A DNA stretch of 28,498 nt. Origin: CAZQVA01 sp964596685. Its GTDB lineage: Bacteria; Chlamydiota; Chlamydiia; Chlamydiales; VFKH01. Shown piece after piece: positions 7,067 through 16,049 of the stretch. Under the pieces are notes generated by a model that saw nothing but the letters and a program-made list of their open reading frames with translations, was not told the DNA's origin and searched no databases. Each line of letters begins with the position of its first letter. The stretch's first letter is position 1. Both the position numbers and the translations under genes were made by a program. The stretch spans positions 1 through 28,498 of the forward strand of contig CAZQVA010000023.1 of the NCBI GenBank assembly GCA_964596685.1. Direction: 5' to 3'.

Positions 7067-8221
7067 ATGCCCCAACTTCTCAACCGCTCCAAAGCAGTGA
7101 CTCTTTTCTGCAGCCTTTTAATCCTCTCTGGATGTCATAAAGAGAAACCTAAACCTGTTGCGGCACCCGTAACAGTCACTGTCTTTGAAGTCGAGAAGCG
7201 CGACATCCCTGCGGTCTTTCAAGCAATTGGTACAGCAGAAAGCTCTCACCTCGTTGACATTCGAGCACGCGTTGAAGGCTATCTAGATGTGATTGCCTAT
7301 CAAGAAGGCGCCATGGTTGATATTGGCACTTTACTTTTCCAAATCGATCCAAGACCTTTTCAAGCCTCTTTAGATAGCGCAAAAGCTGAACTTGCTCGTC
7401 AACGCGCCATTTTATGGAATGCGACACAGACAAGAAAGCGCATGGAACCGCTATATAAATTAAATGCTGCGAGCCAACGCGATTTGGACAATGCAATCGC
7501 CGAAGAATTAGCAGCAGAGGCGTCTGTAGAAGCAGCTAATGCAAATGTACGTCAAGCACAGCTCAATCTCGACTATACCACAATCACCTCCCCTATTGTT
7601 GGCATCACTAGCGCCGCAAATTATCGCGAAGGGTCTCTAATTACCTCTTCCCTGCCAAAACCATTGACAACTGTATCTGCCATTGACCCCATCTGGATTA
7701 ATTTTAGCCTTTCTGAAGGAGAAATCCTGCGCAATCGTAAAAATGTGAGCAACAAGGTAATGGCTTTCCCCAAGGATCTTAAATTCACTGTGAGTTTGAT
7801 TCTGGCCGACAATTCCACTTATCCCTACAAAGGGATCGTTGACTTTGCAGAACCCGCTTATAATCAACAAACGGGCACAATCAGCGTCCGGACAACCTTT
7901 CCTAACCCAGAAGCATTTTTAAAGCCGGGGCAGTTTGTTCAGGTGCGCGTCAGCGGGGCCACTTACTTGGACACAATCATCATTCCACAAGAAGCGTTGA
8001 TGCAAAGCAACAAGGGGCCATTTGTCTATATTACAGGCGCAGACGATCGCGCTGAAATGGCACTTGTCGAACTGGGTGACTGGTGGCAAAACTACTGGAT
8101 CATTACAAGTGGGCTAAAAGTAGGCGATCGCGTCATTGTCAGTGGCATCAGCAAAGTACAAATTGGCGCTCCTCTACAGATCACTGGAACTGTTCCCCAA
8201 CCGGAACTCCCCACATCATGA
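7067..8221 (+). CDS. RND efflux periplasmic adaptor lipoprotein (MexA/AcrA family)
   Basis: 384 residues. A lipoprotein signal peptide is plain, with lipobox LILSGC and lipidated Cys23. It is followed by the HlyD/AcrA layout: a lipoyl half-motif (about 60-100, RARVEGYLDVIAYQEGAMV), an alpha-hairpin (about 100-165), the second lipoyl half (LDYTTITSPIVGITS), a beta-barrel domain and a membrane-proximal domain. The protein bridges the pump to the outer-membrane channel. The stop overlaps the pump start as ATGA, so translation is coupled. The length matches AcrA/MexA (380-400). Confidence 0.93.
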   Translation: MPQLLNRSKAVTLFCSLLILSGCHKEKPKPVAAPVTVTVFEVEKRDIPAVFQAIGTAESSHLVDIRARVEGYLDVIAYQEGAMVDIGTLLFQIDPRPFQASLDSAKAELARQRAILWNATQTRKRMEPLYKLNAASQRDLDNAIAEELAAEASVEAANANVRQAQLNLDYTTITSPIVGITSAANYREGSLITSSLPKPLTTVSAIDPIWINFSLSEGEILRNRKNVSNKVMAFPKDLKFTVSLILADNSTYPYKGIVDFAEPAYNQQTGTISVRTTFPNPEAFLKPGQFVQVRVSGATYLDTIIIPQEALMQSNKGPFVYITGADDRAEMALVELGDWWQNYWIITSGLKVGDRVIVSGISKVQIGAPLQITGTVPQPELPTS

Positions 8222-11200
8222 TTGCCCCTTTTTTTATTAAACGACCCATTCTAGCGAGCGTGCTATCCATTATCTTGGTCTTTGCTGGGATCATGGCGAT
8301 GGTGACGCTGCCTATCGAACAATACCCCAATATGACTCCTCCGCAGATCCAGGTAACGGCAACTTATCCTGGCGCTAGCGCACAAACGATCGCGGACACA
8401 GTAGCAGCACCTTTGGAACAGCAGATTAACGGCACTGAGAACATGATCTATATGTATTCTCAGAACTCCTCTGCGGGCTCAATGACGCTTAGCGTCTACT
8501 TTGAAATCGGCACTGATCCTGATATCGCTCAAACAAACGTGCAGAATAACGTCAACTTAGCGATGTCCCAACTACCGACAACCGTACAGAAGCAGGGCGT
8601 AAACGTTCAAAAGCAGATGCCTAACATTTTGCTCATCGTAGCCCTTAAATCTACAGACGGGCGTTATGATGACATCTTCATGAGCAACTTTGCAAATATC
8701 AACGTTGTTCAAGAGCTTCAGTTACTTCCAGGGCTAAGTAATGTTACGATCATCGGATTTAAAGAATATGCGATGCGGCTGTGGCTACGCCCCGATCGCA
8801 TGGCTCAAATGGGTATCACCGTTCAAGACGTGATCGATGCTGTAAAAGGACAAAACCAACAGTTTGCTACGGGGCGGCTTGGACAAGAGCCGATGAATCC
8901 CGATGTTCCTTTGACAATCTCTGTTGTTGCTCAAGGGCGACTTATCGATCCGCAAGAATTCAATCAAATTATCCTTCGGGCCAACCCCGATGGCTCCGTT
9001 GTCCTTTTGCGCGACGTTGGTTATGCAGAGCTAGGTGCTCAAAACTATGATGTCGACGGCGAACTCAACAATCAGGGCACCACATTGGTAGCCACCTATT
9101 TGCAATATGGAGCTAATGCCTTAGATGTTGCTGAAGACATCAAAAAAACGATGGCTAACTTGGCTAAAGATTTCCCTGCAGGCATTGAGTACTCTGTCCC
9201 CTACGATACGACTCTCTTTGTCAAAATCTCCATTAAAGAAGTTGTCATTACCTTATGTGAAGCAGCTGTTTTGGTATGCCTTGTCGTCTTACTCTTTTTA
9301 CAAAATATCCGCGCAACAATTATTCCTGTCGCTGCCATGGTGGTATCGATCATTGGTACTTTAGCAGGAATGTATGTCTTTGGCTTTTCAATTAACACCC
9401 TTACCTTATTCGGCATGGTGCTAGCAATTGGTATTGTGGTCGACGATGCGATTGTCGTCGTTGAAAACGTCGAGCGGAATATGCGCGCATTAAAATTGCC
9501 CCCCAAGGAAGCTGCTTTTAAAGCGATGGAAGAAGTCACGGGACCTGTGATCGCTATTGTATGCGTACTCGTTGCTGTATTCGTACCTGTCGCCTTTATG
9601 GGGGGAATTGCCGGTCAATTATATCGACAATTCGCGCTGACGATTTCGATCTCAGTGGTGATCTCCGGAGGCGTTGCATTAACTTTAAGCCCCATGCTCT
9701 CTGCTCTACTCCTCAAACCTCATACTAAGGAAAATGCTTTTTCACGAGGTTTTAACCACTATTTTGGTCTTCTTGCAGATAAATATATCGTTGGAGCACG
9801 CTTCATGGCGACACGGCGCATCATTGGTTGCTGCTTCTTCGTCTTATTGATGGTCCTCTTAGGCTGGCTAGTTGTGACAGTACCTCCAGCATTCGTTCCC
9901 AATGAAGACCAAGGCTACCTCATCGGCATGGTCAACCTGCCTGATACCGCGACACTTCAGCGTACAGAAGATGTTGCAACGCAAATTTGGAATATCACCA
10001 AGGAAGAACCCACGCTCAACCATCTCGTCTCCCTCACTGGCTACAGCTTGATGGAGAGCTTGAATCGAACCAACATCGCTACAGAGTTTATCGTTCTCAA
10101 AGACTGGTCTGAACGCACCAAGCCTGATCAATCCGCTGATGCTGTACGCGCGGATCTTATGAAAAAATACGGGGCCATCACCGATGCAAAAATCATGGTC
10201 TTTAACCCACCAGCAATTCAAGGGTTAGGGACTGTGGGAGGCTTTGAATTCTGGATTGAAAGTCGTGGAGATGCCACCATTGATGATTTAGGGGCTGTCG
10301 TTCAAAAATTTGTCGACACAGCAAAGAACTACCCTGCACTCTCTCCTGTGATCTCTAATCTCCAACCTAACTCCATGCAGCTGTATATCGACGTAGATAA
10401 ATCAAAAGCAATCTCCCTCGGTGTCAGCATTGAGGATCTCTATCAAGCGGTCCAACTGTTTATCGGTTCGCTCTATGTCAATGACTTCGACAAATATGGT
10501 CGCGTGTACCAGGTAATGTTGCAAGCAGATCCCAATTACCGCTCTAACCCTAATGACATCAGTGAAATCTATGTGCGTTCCAATAACGGTCATATGATTC
10601 CTTTAAAATCATTTGTAAGTACAAAATTTTATAAAGGACCCAATCTCCTTAGTCGTTTTAATGGATTCCCCGGCGTGCGTCTCAATGCAGGGCCAGCTCC
10701 TGGATACACTTCAGGGCAAGCCATGAAAGCAATGAATGAGATTGCGGAAGAAGTGCTTCCCCAAGGAATGTATCCAGCATGGAGTGGTGTGGCTTACCAA
10801 GAACAAACAACTGGAGGGGCCTCTACGAGCGCTCTTTTTGCAGGATTATTGATGATCTTCCTCATCCTTTCTGCACTCTACGAAAGATGGTCTCTCCCTG
10901 CCGCAGTGATGCTTGCTACCCCATTTGGCGTTTTAGGCGCTTTCTTGATCGTATGGCTGCGCGGTATGAGTGATGATGTCTATTTTCAAATTGGATTATT
11001 GACATTAGTTGCTTTAAGTGCAAAGAACGCGATCTTGATTGTGGAATTTGCCATTATTAAGCGTCAAGAGGGCAAATCCCCCCTAGATGCCGCTTTAGAA
11101 GCAGCTCATTTGCGCTTTCGAGCTATCTTGATGACCTCGTTAACTTTCATCTTGGGTGTGGTTCCCCTGGTCACAAGCAAGGGTGCAGGTGCTGCAAGTC

Positions 11201-11391
11201 GCCACTCTGTGGGTACGGGTGTTTTAGGCGGTATGATTGTTGCCACCATCTGCGGCTTACTTTTTGTACCTCTCTTCTTCCGCATTATTGAAGAAAGAGC
11301 CACGCGCAATCGATTATTAGAGGAGAAGGAAAAGCAAGAAGCACATGTAGAAGACAAGGAAACGAAAGGAGGACACAATGATCCTTCATAA
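8218..11391 (+). CDS. RND multidrug efflux pump, inner-membrane transporter (AcrB/MexB, HAE1 type)
   Basis: 1057 residues, the full length for HAE1 pumps. The open frame extends 45 codons upstream, but the ATG at 8218, beginning MIAPFFIKRPI as in AcrB-like pumps, is the true start and overlaps the adaptor stop. Proton-relay residues are intact: Asp409-Asp410 in TM4 (GIVVDDAIVVVENVERN) and Lys936 in TM10 (LSAKNAILIVEFA). The duplicated 6-TM plus porter/docking layout is visible, and the porter-loop motif QTNVQNNVNLA is conserved. It uses the proton gradient to expel drugs, bile-like amphiphiles or host defence molecules from the periplasm. The tail is charged (EEKEKQEAHVEDKETKGG). The first 14 bases of the channel gene overlap its 3' end. 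Confidence 0.95.
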   Translation: MIAPFFIKRPILASVLSIILVFAGIMAMVTLPIEQYPNMTPPQIQVTATYPGASAQTIADTVAAPLEQQINGTENMIYMYSQNSSAGSMTLSVYFEIGTDPDIAQTNVQNNVNLAMSQLPTTVQKQGVNVQKQMPNILLIVALKSTDGRYDDIFMSNFANINVVQELQLLPGLSNVTIIGFKEYAMRLWLRPDRMAQMGITVQDVIDAVKGQNQQFATGRLGQEPMNPDVPLTISVVAQGRLIDPQEFNQIILRANPDGSVVLLRDVGYAELGAQNYDVDGELNNQGTTLVATYLQYGANALDVAEDIKKTMANLAKDFPAGIEYSVPYDTTLFVKISIKEVVITLCEAAVLVCLVVLLFLQNIRATIIPVAAMVVSIIGTLAGMYVFGFSINTLTLFGMVLAIGIVVDDAIVVVENVERNMRALKLPPKEAAFKAMEEVTGPVIAIVCVLVAVFVPVAFMGGIAGQLYRQFALTISISVVISGGVALTLSPMLSALLLKPHTKENAFSRGFNHYFGLLADKYIVGARFMATRRIIGCCFFVLLMVLLGWLVVTVPPAFVPNEDQGYLIGMVNLPDTATLQRTEDVATQIWNITKEEPTLNHLVSLTGYSLMESLNRTNIATEFIVLKDWSERTKPDQSADAVRADLMKKYGAITDAKIMVFNPPAIQGLGTVGGFEFWIESRGDATIDDLGAVVQKFVDTAKNYPALSPVISNLQPNSMQLYIDVDKSKAISLGVSIEDLYQAVQLFIGSLYVNDFDKYGRVYQVMLQADPNYRSNPNDISEIYVRSNNGHMIPLKSFVSTKFYKGPNLLSRFNGFPGVRLNAGPAPGYTSGQAMKAMNEIAEEVLPQGMYPAWSGVAYQEQTTGGASTSALFAGLLMIFLILSALYERWSLPAAVMLATPFGVLGAFLIVWLRGMSDDVYFQIGLLTLVALSAKNAILIVEFAIIKRQEGKSPLDAALEAAHLRFRAILMTSLTFILGVVPLVTSKGAGAASRHSVGTGVLGGMIVATICGLLFVPLFFRIIEERATRNRLLEEKEKQEAHVEDKETKGGHNDPS

Positions 11392-12886
11392 GTTTTCCTC
11401 ACAATTCACTTATAAAACATTGATCGCTTCACTAGTCACTGCGACACTCCTTTTAACCGCATGTCGCCTCGAGCCGCCCTATCAACGTCCATGCTTGGAT
11501 ATTCCCTGTGGATGGAGGCAACCAACGAATCATACATCAACAGCATGTAATATCGCTTGGTGGCGACAATTTGACGACCATGTCCTTAACTGCTATATCC
11601 GTATTGCGCTAGAAAATAATAAGGATCTAAAGATGGCTATCCATCGCGTGCGTCAAGCATGCGCTGAACTATGCATTGTCAGTTCTTATTTATATCCGGA
11701 ACTTGATGGTAATCTTACCGTATTGCGCCAAGAACTCTCTGCCGCAACACATACGTTACCATTTGGTGCACCCAGAACAACTAACTACTACAATCCTTAC
11801 CTCTCTGCATCTTATGAGTTCGATATTTGGGGGCGTATTCGCGCCTCGACTGAAGCTGCACAAGATGCTCTTTTAGCGACTATTGAAGCACGGCGCACTG
11901 TTGTACAAACAGTTGTTACCGCAGTAGCGGCGACTTATATGCGTTTAAGGCAATACGACAAACAATTGGAGATTGCACGTTCAACATTTAAATCGCGTAT
12001 GGAAGCGTTGAAAATCGCTGAATTACGTTTTGAAGGCGGCTTAACTTCCCTGATGGAGGTCAAGCAGTCTGAAGCAGAATTACTCTCTGCTGAAACTTCC
12101 GCAGAAAGTTATATCATCTCGATTCAAAAAGAAGAAAATGCTTTATGTGTTCTTTTAGGTATTAATCCTACTTGCCTACAACGCGGAAAAACTCTGGATG
12201 AACTTGATCGCGACATATGTGTGCCCATGGGGCTTCCCTCAGAGCTATTATGCCGACGTCCTGACATTAGAGAAGCAGAGGACAAATTAATGGAAACAAA
12301 TGCGCTTGTCTGGCGAGCAAAAGCGCTTTATTTTCCTCAAATCACCCTCACGGGCATGTTGGGTGCAGCCAGCACGGAACTTAGCAACCTTTTTTCCAAC
12401 GCGGCACAAACATGGTTATATGGCTTTCATCTCACCCAACAGATCTTTAATGCCAATCGGATTACCTGTCAGGTAACACGAGCAAAAGAGGAGCGCTGGG
12501 AGGCTGTCTACAACTACCAACAAACGATTTTACAGGCATTTAGAGAAGTCAACGATTCACTTATCGCACAGACTCAATTAAGCAAAATCATTCGCGTCCA
12601 AACGGACCGCGTATCTGCACTCACTGACTACCTTTCTCTTGCAAATATACGCTACGACAACGGTGAAGTGGACTACCTCAACGTGATTGATGCCCAAACT
12701 AAGCTCTTTAATTCACAAATTGATCTAGCCCAGGCGCAGGGAGATCATCTCATCAGCTACATCGACCTTTATAAGTCACTAGGCGGAGGGTGGATCACTA
12801 ATGCCGATGGTTTTGCTCTCTATGAGGAAAAGCGGCAAGAAGCGGGATGCGCAAAGCGCAGATGCTGCCCAAAAAGACACCCTTAA
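11378..12886 (+). CDS. RND efflux outer-membrane channel lipoprotein (OprM/NodT family)
   Basis: 502 residues. Signal peptide and lipobox LLLTAC give a lipidated Cys at about residue 29. The mature protein opens LEPPYQRP, typical of NodT-type channels (xxPxYxxP), and continues with WWRQFDDHVLN. Two internal repeats of the outer-membrane efflux domain follow (about 60-265 and 275-470), the second with PDIREAE and YFPQITLTG. The trimer would form the exit duct of the pump. A Shine-Dalgarno (AAAGGAGG) lies 6 nt upstream, inside the pump gene. The C-terminal tail is unusual, Cys/Arg/Lys-rich (GCAKRRCCPKR). Confidence 0.92.
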   Translation: MILHKFSSQFTYKTLIASLVTATLLLTACRLEPPYQRPCLDIPCGWRQPTNHTSTACNIAWWRQFDDHVLNCYIRIALENNKDLKMAIHRVRQACAELCIVSSYLYPELDGNLTVLRQELSAATHTLPFGAPRTTNYYNPYLSASYEFDIWGRIRASTEAAQDALLATIEARRTVVQTVVTAVAATYMRLRQYDKQLEIARSTFKSRMEALKIAELRFEGGLTSLMEVKQSEAELLSAETSAESYIISIQKEENALCVLLGINPTCLQRGKTLDELDRDICVPMGLPSELLCRRPDIREAEDKLMETNALVWRAKALYFPQITLTGMLGAASTELSNLFSNAAQTWLYGFHLTQQIFNANRITCQVTRAKEERWEAVYNYQQTILQAFREVNDSLIAQTQLSKIIRVQTDRVSALTDYLSLANIRYDNGEVDYLNVIDAQTKLFNSQIDLAQAQGDHLISYIDLYKSLGGGWITNADGFALYEEKRQEAGCAKRRCCPKRHP

Positions 12887-12913
12887 GACATTAGACTTTT
12901 AAATCTCATGTTT
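12886..12913. terminator. Imperfect hairpin between converging operons
   Basis: 12886-12898 can pair with 12901-12913 in a 13-bp stem with about three mismatched or G-T positions, tight loop and AT-rich flanks. The efflux operon (plus) and the heptose operon (minus) converge here with only 25 bp between stop codons, so a shared terminator is expected at this point. Confidence 0.4.
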
Positions 12914-13352
12914 AATAAACAATGAACTCTTTTTTTTCGTCTAGAGTGTTACCACATTGACGCCCAAAGCGCTGAGCAATTTCATCACAGATGCCCACTT
13001 CCTTACCACATGGAATGAGAATTAGATGGTCGTCTTGATCGATATAATAGAAAGCTCCTTCTTTACTTTTGATGATTACAGCAATAGAAAGTATAAGAGG
13101 GGTTTTTGAAGGGCCCTTCATGCTGGAAGCAATGTCGCCGAAGAAATTTTCAATGAAAGTATTCCAACGCGCACCATCGCCAGCTATCTGAGCCCTCTGA
13201 TCAAAAGTTACACATGAGGGAGAGGTGATTTGCACATAACATTTAGCAGAGTGTATGTTCAATCCCTTGCCAGCGTCCCTAACTGATGCAAGGCGTATTG
13301 AAAGATCCTCACAAGGTAGACACTCAAGGCGTGGATGTGTAATCACTGACAT
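12912..13352 (-). CDS. Unknown protein, paralogue of its upstream neighbour; last gene of heptose operon
   Basis: 146 residues. The frame also opens at a TTG (13370), but the ATG at 13352 comes 1 nt after the neighbour's stop (TAAGATG). It also gives an N-terminus, MSVITHP, that mirrors the neighbour's MSAISRVGHP, so it is chosen. No signal peptide, membrane segment or known fold is recognised. It aligns with the upstream product at KCYV...(S/T)PS, FF(G/K).IAS, GKE...C...A.R.G and LD....FI. Cys content is notable (residues 11, 14 and others). The gene is translationally coupled to the sugar operon, but a role in sugar metabolism is not shown. A cytosolic or exported effector or a small binding protein is possible. 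Confidence 0.65.
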   Translation of the reverse strand: MSVITHPRLECLPCEDLSIRLASVRDAGKGLNIHSAKCYVQITSPSCVTFDQRAQIAGDGARWNTFIENFFGDIASSMKGPSKTPLILSIAVIIKSKEGAFYYIDQDDHLILIPCGKEVGICDEIAQRFGRQCGNTLDEKKEFIVY

Positions 13353-13353
13353 C

Positions 13354-13896
13354 TTAAGCAGAAATCCCAATGAAATTAAGATCTTTATCTAAGATGCTAT
13401 CTTGAGACTGACCAAGACGCTTTGCTAGTACGTTGCAGTATTCCAGTTCTTTTCCTTTCTGGATTTTTAACGCTGTTTCCATCGTATTCACTGCCATCTT
13501 TCCGCTCTGATCAAAGGCTATTTCTCCTTTTACAGTCGCTACGTATAATTCTTTTACATCGCTCATCGCTAGAACTGTCACCTCAAGATTCATTGCAGGT
13601 ACATTTTGACTTTGAAAATCACTTGCAATGGATTTGAAGAGATCATGAATCAGATCATTCATCTTTCCATTAGTTAGTTGTGTTTTCGTGTAGTCTCCGA
13701 CTGAAGGCGTGAGCACTTTTACATAGCATTTGAATGATGAAACCTGACTCGCAGTTAGTTTCTTTGAATACAACCGCTCTAATGCTACGGATGCAATGCG
13801 TTGCAAGCATTCGGGGACATTGATAGTTGGAGTAGAATGAGATGCGCTTAATGATGGATGAGCACTTGGATGCCCGACTCTTGAAATCGCTGACAT
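13354..13896 (-). CDS. Unknown protein (tandem paralogue), coupled to the C-methyltransferase gene
   Basis: 180 residues. The ATG follows the methyltransferase stop by 3 nt, and AAGGAAG lies about 9 nt upstream, inside the preceding gene, so it is translated from the same mRNA. The first 30 residues are rich in Ser, His, Pro and Thr (SAHPSLSASHSTPT) and look disordered, as in type III secretion signals or linkers. The remaining 150 residues form an alpha/beta domain shared with the next gene. There is no transmembrane segment and no family I recognise. Duplication within the operon suggests a specialised pair, perhaps a heterodimer. Confidence 0.65.
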   Translation of the reverse strand: MSAISRVGHPSAHPSLSASHSTPTINVPECLQRIASVALERLYSKKLTASQVSSFKCYVKVLTPSVGDYTKTQLTNGKMNDLIHDLFKSIASDFQSQNVPAMNLEVTVLAMSDVKELYVATVKGEIAFDQSGKMAVNTMETALKIQKGKELEYCNVLAKRLGQSQDSILDKDLNFIGISA

Positions 13897-13899
13897 TTT

Positions 13900-15105
13900 T
13901 TACACTTCCTTAGGGTTGATAGGGAAGAAAAACTCCACCCCTTGATCAATTAAATGCTGGTTATTATTTAATATTTCTTTTTTAAAGTTCCATGCAAGAA
14001 CATAATAAATATCTGGAGGCGCTGTTAATTCCTCTTCGATACGAATTTCTAAATGGCTGCCAGGGCTATAAAGGCCTTTTCGCAACCTGTTCTTTTCCAC
14101 AAGACATTCCATTAGGGAACGATCCACTCCAAAATAGTTCAAAAGAGTATTTCCTTTGACCGGAGCGCCCATGCCAAAGACGCGTTTATTGGCAGCTTTT
14201 GCACGCTGCAAGTAGGCAAGATTTACTTCCTTTAAACGGCGCGTATCTTCAGCAAAGCGATGGTAGGCAGCCAAGGTATTGCATTGTGAGTGCTCTTCTT
14301 CCTCAACTAACTTCTTCAAGCGCTCTGTCTTTTGACGTACGCCTGGATGCCCAACAAAACCCATCACAGACCCCCCATGAATTGGCGATACATAAGCATC
14401 AAAAAGCTCAAGATCATGGCGTTTCAACAAGACCTGAAGAGTTTTTAAAGTGTAGTACAAAAGGTGCTCATGATAGATTTGGTCAAAGGCTGTGTTATCC
14501 ATGATATTTTTCATATAAAGAAATTGCACAACAAAGACACCATCTGGTTTAAGCAGCTTCTTAATCCCTTCTGTTACAGAATGCAACTCTTCGAGGTGAA
14601 AAAAAACACCAGAGGCATTGATCACGTCGAAGGGCTCTTTAATCTCTTCGGCTGTTGCCAGATTAAAAAATGCGTTGCGCGTCGGAATACCATTTTGTAC
14701 AGCAATTGCCGCAGTCCCTTTCGAAGATTCCACCCCTAGTACGTCATACCCCAGTCGCTTGTAATACTCCAGTTGTGACCCATCATTAGAACCTATATCT
14801 AAAGCGCGCTTACCGCTCTTCTTATTAGCAAAAAACTGTTGATCGACCTCAGTAGCCAGTTTTTCAAAATGTGCTTTCAAAGATTTCGTAATCCCCGACA
14901 GATAGGTATGGTCCGAAAACATCACCTCTTTGGGAACAGTATAATCGAGCTGCGCCGTTTGACAATGCGTGCAATAAAGCACTCTTAAAGGATAAAAGGG
15001 CTCTTTACCCACCTCTTCTTTCTTTAAGAAATGATTTCCCCAAGGCTGCTCACCAAGATCTATCGCCACTTCAAAATTCGTTGCATCACAGACACGACAC
15101 TTCAT
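13900..15105 (-). CDS. Sugar-nucleotide C-methyltransferase (TylC3/NovU-like)
   Basis: 401 residues with all three domains of the NDP-ketosugar C-methyltransferases. There is an N-terminal zinc site (Cys3, Cys6, Cys45, Cys48) and a SAM-binding Rossmann domain with DIGSNDG at 103-109. The catalytic YHEHLLYYTL motif lies near 210-220. The C-terminal domain begins around SPIHGGSVMGFVG. Known members abstract a proton next to a 4-keto group and add a methyl at C3 (or C5) of an NDP-sugar. Here the 4-keto donor is probably supplied by the neighbouring SDR at 16050-16988. It overlaps the next upstream gene by one base (TAATG), with GGAG as ribosome-binding site. The zinc pairs and the YHEH motif make the family secure; the exact substrate is inferred. 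Confidence 0.85.
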   Translation of the reverse strand: MKCRVCDATNFEVAIDLGEQPWGNHFLKKEEVGKEPFYPLRVLYCTHCQTAQLDYTVPKEVMFSDHTYLSGITKSLKAHFEKLATEVDQQFFANKKSGKRALDIGSNDGSQLEYYKRLGYDVLGVESSKGTAAIAVQNGIPTRNAFFNLATAEEIKEPFDVINASGVFFHLEELHSVTEGIKKLLKPDGVFVVQFLYMKNIMDNTAFDQIYHEHLLYYTLKTLQVLLKRHDLELFDAYVSPIHGGSVMGFVGHPGVRQKTERLKKLVEEEEHSQCNTLAAYHRFAEDTRRLKEVNLAYLQRAKAANKRVFGMGAPVKGNTLLNYFGVDRSLMECLVEKNRLRKGLYSPGSHLEIRIEEELTAPPDIYYVLAWNFKKEILNNNQHLIDQGVEFFFPINPKEV

Positions 15106-16034
15106 TATCCATTCTCCGGAATCAAAATTTCACGTTTCTCAATCATCCAATCGATAGTTGCCGCCAACCCTTCTTTCAGACCTCTTGGCGCATAATGTGG
15201 CATTAAACGTCGCAAGCGGTCGATATTAAGCACCTTAGAACGCGCTCCTACATATTTGGAGGTATCATAAGTGATTTTTTCAACGGGATAGCCGACATGC
15301 TCGCAAATTGCCGCTGCAAATTCTTTAATCGAGTATTCCTGGCCCGCTCCAATATTGACCATGAGATTATCTTGCGTATTTACAAGATATAACATCGTCG
15401 TGACGAAATCTTCTACAGCCACCAATTCGCGCTTCTGTTCACCATCTCCCCATAACACGACCACCTCTCCATAGAACTTAGCGCGTAAAATCTTACGGAT
15501 AAGATCAAAGATGAAGTGCATCTGCCGACCATCTGTGTGATATTCAGGTCCATACATCGTAGAAGGAATAAAATAGTTATAGCGCAACTGATGCTGCTTG
15601 GCATGCGCCATAAGTCCAGCCAACAACATTCTCTTCGTCATTCCATAGGTAAAAAGACTGTCGATGGGTTTACCCTCAAAATAATACTCTTCTTGTAAGG
15701 GCTGATGCTCGTCATAGGCACAACTTGTGCCCATAGCGATTAATTTAGCTTGTGGCTGATGACTCTGCCACCAATCAATAACATGTGTGTTAATTTTTTG
15801 GTTGATAACCCACTGCTCTGCTGGATGATGAAGGCAAAAGTCTCCCGCTTGCGTCCAGGCAGCTAAATGAAAAATTTGATCAAAAATCTGATCATTAAAT
15901 TGATGTAGGGATGCCGGGTCTGTCAAATCACAATTGCTCGAATGGACCCCTACAACAGTGTGCCCCTCTTCTTCGAGGCGCCGAGAGAGAAATTTTCCTA
16001 AAAAACCTCGACTCCCCGTAACTAGTATGTGCAT
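15105..16034 (-). CDS. NAD(P)-dependent SDR, GDP-fucose-synthase-like ketosugar reductase/epimerase
   Basis: 309 residues, an extended SDR. The nucleotide-binding loop is GSRGFLG (7-13). The acidic strand HSSNCDLTD resembles the short domain order of Fcl/WcaG enzymes. The catalytic set is Ser/Thr in MGTSCAYDEH and YGMTK (YxxxK). A later NIGAGQEYSIKEFAAAI is typical of the WcaG branch. It probably reduces, and perhaps epimerises, a 4-keto GDP-heptose made by the preceding SDR. The Campylobacter heptose clusters have an Fcl-like gene in the same relative place, but the sequences diverge considerably. It is separated from the upstream gene by 15 bp. The exact reaction is unknown. Confidence 0.75.
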   Translation of the reverse strand: MHILVTGSRGFLGKFLSRRLEEEGHTVVGVHSSNCDLTDPASLHQFNDQIFDQIFHLAAWTQAGDFCLHHPAEQWVINQKINTHVIDWWQSHQPQAKLIAMGTSCAYDEHQPLQEEYYFEGKPIDSLFTYGMTKRMLLAGLMAHAKQHQLRYNYFIPSTMYGPEYHTDGRQMHFIFDLIRKILRAKFYGEVVVLWGDGEQKRELVAVEDFVTTMLYLVNTQDNLMVNIGAGQEYSIKEFAAAICEHVGYPVEKITYDTSKYVGARSKVLNIDRLRRLMPHYAPRGLKEGLAATIDWMIEKREILIPENG

Positions 16035-16049
16035 GATGACGCCATTTGC

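Noticed and set aside
8083..8217. Upstream extension of the RND pump frame by 45 codons
   Set aside because: It is read inside the adaptor gene. The ATG at 8218 gives the conserved AcrB-type N-terminus and the ATGA overlap.
9201..9539. Antisense open frames within the RND pump gene
   Set aside because: They are shadows of a strongly coding frame, with low-complexity Thr/Ile/Ala-rich products and no ribosome-binding site.
13353..13370. TTG start at 13370 for the last operon gene
   Set aside because: The ATG at 13352 is 1 nt after the preceding stop and its N-terminus matches the paralogue; the TTG would add residues read from the neighbour.
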